Part shown: positions 57,997 through 64,000 of the stretch, piece after piece
Position numbering within the stretch: position 1 is the first letter of the stretch
Layout: the number at the start of each line of letters is the position of its first letter
Assembly: GCA_022710725.1 (NCBI GenBank)
Contig: JAKLGK010000006.1
Location: 62,001 to 126,000, forward strand
Direction: 5' to 3'
DNA: 64,000 nt
DNA from: Verrucomicrobiota bacterium
GTDB lineage: Bacteria; Verrucomicrobiota; Kiritimatiellia; CAIQIC01; JAGNIJ01
Position numbers and translations under genes: made by a program
Notes under the pieces: model-generated
Seen by the model: the letters and a program-made list of their open reading frames with translations, nothing else
Database searches by the model: none
Told to the model about the DNA's origin: nothing

Positions 57997-59751
57997 TCAG
58001 AAATGCTTGATGCACGAGACGAAAAACTGATGCTCGGTGACGTCTGTGCGAAGATCCTGGTCCGTAACGAGACTGCCCAGCACATCATCGCCCTGCGTGA
58101 AGACGTACGCCGCATCCAGGATCCAGCGCGCCGGTTCCCGACCCAGGGCAATGCCCGTTCCCACGCTGGCGCTCCAGTATTCGTCCGGTTCGCCGATGGC
58201 CGGACGCTCCTCCCATGCGACGCCCGCGCGGAGAGGGATTTCCACGCGCGGGAAGACCAGCAGGTACTCAATGCCGGACCGCACCGCCCAGGTGTCGTCG
58301 AGCGGGTTCTCGCCACGGGGGCTGCCGTCCAGCGGGTTGATCTTTTCCTCGCCGTCGGCCTGGAAGGCGAAATCGGACCAGAGCGTCTGACTGACGTCCA
58401 GAGACGTATACAGGCGGTCCGTCCATCGCCACACGGCGCCCAGGGCGAAGTAGGCGGGGAACGTGATCTCCACGTCCTTGGACACAAGGCTCTCGGTGGA
58501 ACTCCTGTCCAGGACGCGCGTGCGGGCCGCATTGTAAGTCGTAGCCGTATCCCGGATGGTCTTGGTCTGCTCCGCGTCCGCCACCCACGGCAGGTCCACC
58601 GAGCCGCCCAAGCTCAGGAACCGCGAGACGGTCCATAGAAGTCCGAGCGTCGTGTTGAAGCCGCGCAGGTCGTCCAGGACATTTTCCTCCTCGTACACAC
58701 CGTCCACCACGACGCCGGAGGTATCCCCGGATGTAGAGCTGTCTGTGAAATCGGGGAACTCGCCCGAGCTCGAAAAGGGGATCTCGGGGAAGGGCGGGGG
58801 ATAGCGGATGAGGCCCTCGTACTCGTAGGTCGACGAGGTGACACGCGTCTCCTGCGCGGCGCTGTCCAGGGTCGACGAACCCGTGTACGAGGCGGTGGTC
58901 TTGGAACGGATGCCGTGCAGGGCACTGTCCTGGTACATGTTCACCGCGAGCCCGAGGGACAGCTGCGGCAGGATCTCCACCGCCATGGCGGGCGTGACCG
59001 CGTCGATGATGCCCTCCTGCTCGAATTCAAGGTCGTTCACCAGGTCGGCCTGCAGCAGTTCGCGCAGGGCGCTGGTGTGCCGCGTGGTCAGGTGCGTGAC
59101 GAACGTGATGGAGGCGGTGACGCCCTCGTCGAGTTCGTTTTCAAAATGATCCACCTGGGTGGACGTATCCACGCGCGTTTCCGTGGACGCGCTGGACGAC
59201 GGCGGGCGGCCTTCGCTGGCGGCGGCGCTGAATCGCTGGTTGAAATCGTAGGCTTCCTGGTAGTTGATCGAAAGCACGACGTTGCGGTTGAGAAGCGTGA
59301 GCGGATACGCGCAGCTCAAGTAGTTCAGGTTCTCATCGTCGTAAGAGTTGACCCCCACCCGGAAGGCGTCGGAATCCGAGTTGTATGCGTTGCGCTCGCG
59401 GGAGGCACGCAGCATGACGGACGCCTCGGGCCGCTCCAACTGGATCAGGCCGGCCGGGTTCCACGAGGCCGCCGTCGCGTCATCGGCCACCGCCGTGAAC
59501 GCGCCGGCCAGACCCAGCGCCCGCGCGCCGGAACCGCTCGGCAGCGGCGCGGAGAAGATGCTCGGCGGGCGGAAGGCCGGCGACGACGGCGCGCCGCCTT
59601 GCACCAGGCTGCCCTGCGGACCGGCATGGTCCAGCGAGATTGTCACGGGCCCGGCCGGCGTCTCGATCACGAAATCCTCTGCGCGGGCCGCCTGGGTTCC
59701 AAGCAGACTTCCGAGCGCAAGCATGCAGATCCCGATTCGACTTCGCGGCAT
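57997..59751 (-). CDS. OmpP1/FadL/TodX-like outer-membrane protein
   Basis: A 584-residue exported beta-barrel. The ATG at 59751 has a GGAGGCATC site; longer open frames continue upstream only because the region is GC-rich. A signal peptide (MPRSRIGICMLALGSLLGTQ) ends near ARAED. A segment GSGARALGLAGAFTAVADDA, then TAASWNPAGLIQL, is the family hallmark of OmpP1/FadL proteins (the N-terminal hatch). The remainder alternates amphipathic strands with loops (VLSINYQEAYDFNQRFSAAA, TSGVVVDGVYEEENVLDDLR) and ends in VTEHQFFVSCIKHF, an aromatic C-terminus as in barrel proteins. FadL members transport hydrophobic compounds; the substrate is unknown. Last gene of the minus-strand operon from the right edge. 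Confidence 0.75.
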   Translation of the reverse strand: MPRSRIGICMLALGSLLGTQAARAEDFVIETPAGPVTISLDHAGPQGSLVQGGAPSSPAFRPPSIFSAPLPSGSGARALGLAGAFTAVADDATAASWNPAGLIQLERPEASVMLRASRERNAYNSDSDAFRVGVNSYDDENLNYLSCAYPLTLLNRNVVLSINYQEAYDFNQRFSAAASEGRPPSSSASTETRVDTSTQVDHFENELDEGVTASITFVTHLTTRHTSALRELLQADLVNDLEFEQEGIIDAVTPAMAVEILPQLSLGLAVNMYQDSALHGIRSKTTASYTGSSTLDSAAQETRVTSSTYEYEGLIRYPPPFPEIPFSSSGEFPDFTDSSTSGDTSGVVVDGVYEEENVLDDLRGFNTTLGLLWTVSRFLSLGGSVDLPWVADAEQTKTIRDTATTYNAARTRVLDRSSTESLVSKDVEITFPAYFALGAVWRWTDRLYTSLDVSQTLWSDFAFQADGEEKINPLDGSPRGENPLDDTWAVRSGIEYLLVFPRVEIPLRAGVAWEERPAIGEPDEYWSASVGTGIALGREPARWILDAAYVFTQGDDVLGSLVTDQDLRTDVTEHQFFVSCIKHF

Positions 59752-59804
59752 GATGCCTCCATCCGCTCTTATACCCGCTGGGCGGCGCGCGGGCATGGAA
59801 ATAA

Positions 59805-61652
59805 TCAGGGCTGCCGCTCGCGCACACGGAGGGCGGTATTCTGCCCCGGTTTTCCGCCTCCCGCGAATTCGATGGCGATGTCGCTTTCCATGATCCCGAG
59901 ACGAGTCACCGCGGCCGAGCCCGCCGGCTTCCCGTCCGCCAGCACGTCCAGCGCCGCCTGTGGATCCAGCCCGTGGAAACTGCCGATGGCCACGCGATAG
60001 CCGCCCTGCGCCGCGCGGGTGACCGCGGCCTCCAGGGGGCGCATTTCCGCGACGGCCCGCGCTATGTCCGCCGCGATCTCCCGGCAGTTCTCCTGCAGGT
60101 TCGCCGGGTCCAGGTCCGTGTTCCAGGATTTCAGGATCCGGCTGGTTTCCGTGTCCACGAGGCGCAACCAGGCCACCCAGCGTCCATCCTGCCGCGCCAT
60201 GTCCCCCAGCAGCAGGATGCTGGCCGGGAGAAAGCGGCCGACCTGCAACTGCGCCTGCGCATCGGAGAGACTGGAGACGCCCAGTTGAAGCTCCTGCAAG
60301 GCGGCCTCGAGATTCTCCCGCTCCACGGCCACGATGCGTGTTTGCCCCTGCAGGGCGGCCGTCAGGCAGATCCGGATCAGCCGGGCCATGACCTGCTCCT
60401 CGCCGCCGGCCGGAGTCGGGTCCGGCCCGAGGCAGGCCAGCACGCGGGGCCGGACGCGGTCCGCCGCGTCGGCGCGCGGGGGCTGCTCGCGGACCTGTTC
60501 GATCAACTCCCGCAAGGCGTCCTGCCGGCCCCTGCGCCGTTCCGGGTCCAGGTAAGCCGCGACCGCGGCGGTGACGGGCTTCGCTTCCGGCGAGGCCTCC
60601 GCGGTCAGCCGACGGGCGGACTGGGCCAGGCCCGCCTGCTGCATCCATAAGGCATCGCGCGCGGTCTCCAAGTCGCCGGGCGGCTCGGCTGTTTCCGGGC
60701 TCCGTTGCTGTGCCGAGGGATCGGCCGCGACGTCCGCGAGTTCCAGCCGGGATGGGTCGGAAGTGAAGACGAACTCGCCCCCGGCATGCGATGACACCGC
60801 CAGCGGGCCCATGCGGACCATCTGGCCGGTCAGTTCGCCGACCTTCTGGCGCACCGCGAGGGCCATGTCCGACGCCGAGAACACGGGGCTGACGGGATTC
60901 TCGAGGAACTCGAGCACCGCCCCGGCAAACATGCTGTGCTCGATCCCGCTGTCCAGCACCGGTTCCAGGTCGCCGCTGGCGACGAGATAGCGGGACGGCC
61001 GGTGAAAAGCCCGGGCGTACCACGTCCACTCCCTCTCCGCGGGCATCCCGTCGCCGCGAAACAGGGAGCCCGCGTAGCAGGAATCCGCCACCACGAGGAT
61101 ATGCCGCGCCCGCGAGGCGTTCACCATCTTGGTGATCATGCTGTTCCAGATCCAGTCCTCCCGGGCATCGCGCCCGTCCACGGTCCGGCGCGCGTCCGCC
61201 GGGATCCAGAACCCCTCGTCCAGCGTGGCGTCGTAATGCCCGTGGCCCGCGTAGTAGATCAGCGCGGCGTCCCGGTCGGTCAGGTCGGCCAGCCTGTCCA
61301 GCGCGGTCAGGATGCCCGCCTTCGAGGCGCGCTGCCCGGTCAACACTTCGACCGTGAATCCATACCGGCGCTGGAGCACATCGGCGATCGCCTCCGCATC
61401 CGCCCGGGCGGTCTGGAGGTCCTCCCATCCCCGGCCGCCGGCCGCGGAGTAGTCGCTGGCCCCGATCACCACGGCGTGGAAGGCCAGCGGCCCCGGCCGC
61501 GCCGCCGGGCCGGGTTCCACGGGGGCGGCTCCCCGGTAGCGGGAGGCCGAGTGCCCGAGGTAGAAGACCAAGCCGAAGCACAGGCCGAGGGCCAGCAGGA
61601 GGGCCGCGGTTCTTTTCACGCCCACGGGCTCCTCTCTCGCGTCATCGGGCAT
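59805..61652 (-). CDS. caspase-family (C14) protein with CsgG-like C-terminal part
   Basis: The start at 61652 overlaps the upstream lipoprotein gene by 11 bp and has AAGGAG nine bases before it; GTG at 61619, also with a ribosome site, is an alternative. The 615-residue protein has an N-terminal membrane helix (about 15-32). About 55-290 forms a caspase-like domain: strand AFHAVVIGASDYSA, catalytic His137 in YYAGHGHYD and Cys192 in VVADSCYAGSLF, both intact. About 400-540 (RIVAVERENLEAALQELQLG, then LPASILLLGDMARQDGRWVA) matches the CsgG/curli-assembly-like fold. It is likely exported, with the protease facing the periplasm. In bacteria such pairs relate to stress or regulated proteolysis; substrates unknown. 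Confidence 0.75.
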   Translation of the reverse strand: MPDDAREEPVGVKRTAALLLALGLCFGLVFYLGHSASRYRGAAPVEPGPAARPGPLAFHAVVIGASDYSAAGGRGWEDLQTARADAEAIADVLQRRYGFTVEVLTGQRASKAGILTALDRLADLTDRDAALIYYAGHGHYDATLDEGFWIPADARRTVDGRDAREDWIWNSMITKMVNASRARHILVVADSCYAGSLFRGDGMPAEREWTWYARAFHRPSRYLVASGDLEPVLDSGIEHSMFAGAVLEFLENPVSPVFSASDMALAVRQKVGELTGQMVRMGPLAVSSHAGGEFVFTSDPSRLELADVAADPSAQQRSPETAEPPGDLETARDALWMQQAGLAQSARRLTAEASPEAKPVTAAVAAYLDPERRRGRQDALRELIEQVREQPPRADAADRVRPRVLACLGPDPTPAGGEEQVMARLIRICLTAALQGQTRIVAVERENLEAALQELQLGVSSLSDAQAQLQVGRFLPASILLLGDMARQDGRWVAWLRLVDTETSRILKSWNTDLDPANLQENCREIAADIARAVAEMRPLEAAVTRAAQGGYRVAIGSFHGLDPQAALDVLADGKPAGSAAVTRLGIMESDIAIEFAGGGKPGQNTALRVRERQP

Positions 61653-63666
61653 AGATCACGTCTCCTTCCGCCACGCCGGCCGCGGCTTCCGGCGGGCTCA
61701 CGCGCGCCTGGGCCTTCTTGGCGTAGACCCTCGATATGCGCAGCTCGACCGCCTGCTCCGAGTACCGCCGCACCGCGCTCTCTTCCAAGGGGCCGCGCTC
61801 CCGGCCCGGCCAGTCCAGGACCAGGAAGCGCATCCCGGGTTTCAGGCCGTGCAGCGCGCCGATCCCCACGGTAGCTATGTCGCCGGCCGCCTCCGTGATC
61901 TTCCCGTCCAGCAGGGGAAATTGCTGCTCGATCTTCATGACCAGCCCCTCGACCCGATCCGCGAGGTCCCGGTCCGGATCGGGCACGTAGACGTCCTCGG
62001 CGCACAGGATCTCGCCGCTGGCCGTGTCCACGACGCGGCTGAACAGGGTCAGGCTGCCGCCCTGCGGGATCAGCAGCGTTATCGCCAGCAGTTCGGCCGG
62101 CATCAGCTTGCCGACGCGCAGCGCGGCGCGCGGGTCCGCCAGGTCGGATGCGCTCAACCGCTGCTCCTCGATCAGCGCGTCCCAGCCCTCGGCCCGCTCG
62201 AGCACGCGAAACCGCGGCGGGTACAGGAGCAGCTCGTGCTCCATCATCCGGCCGACCCGCTCGGCCCGGTCGTCCACCACGGGTTCCGCCCCCAGGGCCG
62301 TGCTGACGGGGGACACGCCCAGCCGGAGCCGGTACTCCTCGTCCAGGTACTCGGGGGACTGGCTCACCACGACGCACTCCTCCCGCGTGGTCCGGCCGGC
62401 GCGGTCGGTGACGACGACGTCGTACGTATTGGTCCCCGGGGCCAGGCTGCAACGGCGGGCAAAGTGGAATTGCTCGCAGCCCCGCGAGGCGTCGGGCAAC
62501 TGGTCCTCGCCGTTGATGGTCACCGACTTCAGGCCGCCGCGGTCCGTGGTCGTGACCTCGATCAGGAACTCGCTGTTGAACACCCGCGTGCGCAGCGGGG
62601 TATGCAGGCGCAAGCCGGGCGGCAGGCGATCGCCCTCGTCCGGGGCCGCGGCGGCCGGCGTGTCCGGCCGGCCCTCCGGCTGCCGGGCCGCGTACCGCGG
62701 GGCGCGCGCCTGCGCCAGCGGGGAGAGGGTCTCCGCGCTGAACAGGCGGATCAGCGAATTGCCCGCGAAGTCCTCGATCTGGACCGGCAGGGGCGACGAC
62801 AGGGGCGCGACGAATTCGAAGTCCTGCTGCGTCCCCCCATCGGTCGTCACCGGTTTCCCGTCCACGGTGATGCGGGCCACGCCGAAGCGGTCCGAGCCCC
62901 GCGCCCGCACCGCCCACCCGTCCGCCCGGCGTTCCGCGCCGAGGACGGCGAGCGCCGGCGGCTGCCAATCGGCGTTGACCGTCCACTCGGCGCGGGCCTC
63001 CCGGCCCGCCAGGTCGCGGGCGGACAACCGGATGACATTGGCCCCCTCCGCCAGGTCCACCGCCTGCTCGACCGGCAGGACGGGGACCGCGAGTTCGTTG
63101 AACAGCGGCTTCCCGTTGAGCGCCACGTCCTGCACATAGCCTTTGCCGGAAACGCGCGCGGAGACGAGCAGCGTCCGGTCCCGGCTCCACGGGGGCGGGG
63201 GCGAGTCCGCCTCGATCCGGGGCGGCGCGCTCACCCGGCCCCGGACCAGTTCGGCGCGCGCCCGGTTCAGGAAATGGCGGGCCCGGCCCGAAGGCTGCTG
63301 CTGCAGCGAGCGCTCCAGGAAGCGGACGGCGTTGCTGGCCTGGCCGAGCTGGAAATAGCAGATGCCGAGCTCGCGGTGGGGAAAGTAGTCGTCGATGAAA
63401 TGGAAGCCGTACGTCCGCGCGCGCCACGTGTCGCGCGGGTAGCCGTACACCGCGCCGCGTTCCAGTCCCAGGCAGATGCGGAACTGCTGCGCGGCGGCCG
63501 CGTAGTCGCCGGCATACGAGAGGGCCGCGCCCCGCGCGTAGAAGTTCCACCAGGTCTTGTGCGGAGGCGGCGCGGAGTTCCCGGCGGGCGGGGTGGGCGC
63601 GCACCCGGCGGCCAGCCCCGCGAGTCCCGCCGCGGCTAGGGACCGGAAGAAGCGCCGGGCATCCAT
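61642..63666 (-). CDS. lipoprotein with TPR-like and Ig-like regions, CsgG-like end
   Basis: A 674-residue lipoprotein. N-terminal MDARRFFRSLAAAGLAGLAA ends in a lipobox (LAAGC, Cys near residue 22). About 40-150 is TPR-like (WWNFYARGAALSYAGDYAAA; RELGICYFQLGQASNAVRFL). About 175-430 holds repeated beta strands in which the phrases LTINGE/TINGED, VNADW and GLKSVTINGEDQ resemble Ig-like units. From about 450 to 674 (RVGRMMEHELLLYPPRFRVL, then LSASDLADPRAALRVGKLM) the sequence resembles CsgG-type domains. The stop overlaps the caspase-family start; 9 bp separate it from the partial gene upstream. Possibly an outer-membrane assembly or sensing partner of the caspase-family protein. Confidence 0.65.
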   Translation of the reverse strand: MDARRFFRSLAAAGLAGLAAGCAPTPPAGNSAPPPHKTWWNFYARGAALSYAGDYAAAAQQFRICLGLERGAVYGYPRDTWRARTYGFHFIDDYFPHRELGICYFQLGQASNAVRFLERSLQQQPSGRARHFLNRARAELVRGRVSAPPRIEADSPPPPWSRDRTLLVSARVSGKGYVQDVALNGKPLFNELAVPVLPVEQAVDLAEGANVIRLSARDLAGREARAEWTVNADWQPPALAVLGAERRADGWAVRARGSDRFGVARITVDGKPVTTDGGTQQDFEFVAPLSSPLPVQIEDFAGNSLIRLFSAETLSPLAQARAPRYAARQPEGRPDTPAAAAPDEGDRLPPGLRLHTPLRTRVFNSEFLIEVTTTDRGGLKSVTINGEDQLPDASRGCEQFHFARRCSLAPGTNTYDVVVTDRAGRTTREECVVVSQSPEYLDEEYRLRLGVSPVSTALGAEPVVDDRAERVGRMMEHELLLYPPRFRVLERAEGWDALIEEQRLSASDLADPRAALRVGKLMPAELLAITLLIPQGGSLTLFSRVVDTASGEILCAEDVYVPDPDRDLADRVEGLVMKIEQQFPLLDGKITEAAGDIATVGIGALHGLKPGMRFLVLDWPGRERGPLEESAVRRYSEQAVELRISRVYAKKAQARVSPPEAAAGVAEGDVIYAR

Positions 63667-63675
63667 GATCCGCTC

Positions 63676-64000
63676 CTACGGTTGGGCAGGGCGGGCCGCG
63701 CGGAGCAGGTCCGAGGCGACCTGCCCGCCGAACTCCGGCAGGTCCCGCGAGAAAGCCTCCGCGTTCTCGAACTGCCGCGTCCAGCGGATCTCCGGGGCCG
63801 GGTCGCCCGGCCGAAAGGCGTCCACCTGGACGGACAACATGCTCTCGGGCAGTTCCTGGATGCGCGTGGCCAGGCGCCATTCCGTGCGTTTCCGCAGCAC
63901 CGAGCGCGACGCCGTGCGGCCGGCCTGCCGCTCGTAATGGGAGGCGATCTCCGCGCGGAGATCAGCGGCCATGGCCCGGAGGGCTTCGACGACCGGGCCG
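63676..64000 (-). CDS. unknown protein, 5' end outside window
   Basis: The frame is open to the right window edge and ends in a TAG at 63676, so at least 107 codons are visible. The first Met seen (63972) is internal-looking, and upstream codons read VVEALRA, so the gene probably starts outside. The visible part reads MAADLRAEIASHYERQAGRT, then ESMLSVQVDAFRPGDPAPEI and ends LLRAARPAQP, soluble and mostly alpha/beta. It is 9 bp upstream of the lipoprotein gene in the same operon. I do not recognise a family. Confidence 0.55.
   Translation of the reverse strand, partial: GPVVEALRAMAADLRAEIASHYERQAGRTASRSVLRKRTEWRLATRIQELPESMLSVQVDAFRPGDPAPEIRWTRQFENAEAFSRDLPEFGGQVASDLLRAARPAQP

Noticed and set aside
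59805..61581. Extension of the FadL-like frame upstream to 61581, giving a 1194-codon gene
   Set aside because: The upstream part overlaps the caspase-family gene in another frame and is Arg/Gly-rich shadow; the signal peptide and ribosome site place the start at 59751.

Overview
The window is a GC-rich bacterial chromosome segment interrupted by a lower-GC integrated island. The chromosomal parts suggest a Gram-negative member of the PVC superphylum, possibly Kiritimatiellota or Verrucomicrobiota. This rests on the short type IV pilins with a Cys-Ile-Asn-Asn-Leu-Arg segment after the N-terminal helix, the LpoB-like/COG3014-like lipoprotein pair, the many small lipoproteins, and the very large secreted FG-GAP/caspase-like proteins. 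The assignment is an inference and no marker gene is present to settle it.

Left chromosomal arm (1-19.5 kb). A universal stress protein fragment is divergent from ftsK, which is followed by a RodZ-like HTH membrane protein and pgsA. A type IV pilus block comes next: an orphan MshEN-domain protein, the PilB-like ATPase, the PilC-like platform protein, an NtrC/PilR-like sigma-54 activator and two small pilins. Three sites in this block match the -24/-12 sigma-54 pattern, upstream of pilB and of both pilins, so the activator probably controls its neighbours. Then come two envelope lipoproteins, tRNA-Glu, leuB, asd, a small three-gene envelope operon (including 42- and 50-codon genes), a large CoA-disulfide-reductase/rhodanese/TusA/DsrE fusion, and a YdjM-like membrane protein.

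Integrated island (about 19.6-42.4 kb). It sits at the 3' end of a tRNA-Gly(CCC) gene. A perfect 48-bp direct repeat of the tRNA 3' half marks both ends, and paired TTGTCAAC motifs lie just inside each end. A tyrosine integrase, an excisionase-like HTH protein and two unknown island genes occupy the right end. All island genes are on the minus strand. The cargo looks like defence: a type I restriction-modification locus with two HsdM genes, one HsdS and one HsdR; a nucleotidyltransferase plus winged-helix-like partner inserted between the two hsdM genes, preceded by three 19-bp iterons; then a tightly overlapped operon of a PD-(D/E)XK (Mrr-like) nuclease, a 1211-residue helical-repeat/PIN-like protein, a 683-residue helical protein and a 159-residue protein. 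A separate 57-residue gene and a putative papain-like cysteine-peptidase gene are at the left end. The nuclease/PIN operon is my best candidate for an undescribed system.

Right chromosomal arm (42.4-64 kb). This region is devoted to secreted and envelope proteins: a protein with a YadA-like head-repeat region, two paralogous large exported proteins with a tiny deletion-derived relative between them, a 2248-residue protein with FG-GAP repeats and two caspase-like domains (the second lacking its catalytic residues), and a convergent operon of an OmpP1/FadL-like barrel, an exported caspase-family protein, a TPR lipoprotein and one more partial gene. Long open frames antisense to these GC-rich genes are treated as shadows.
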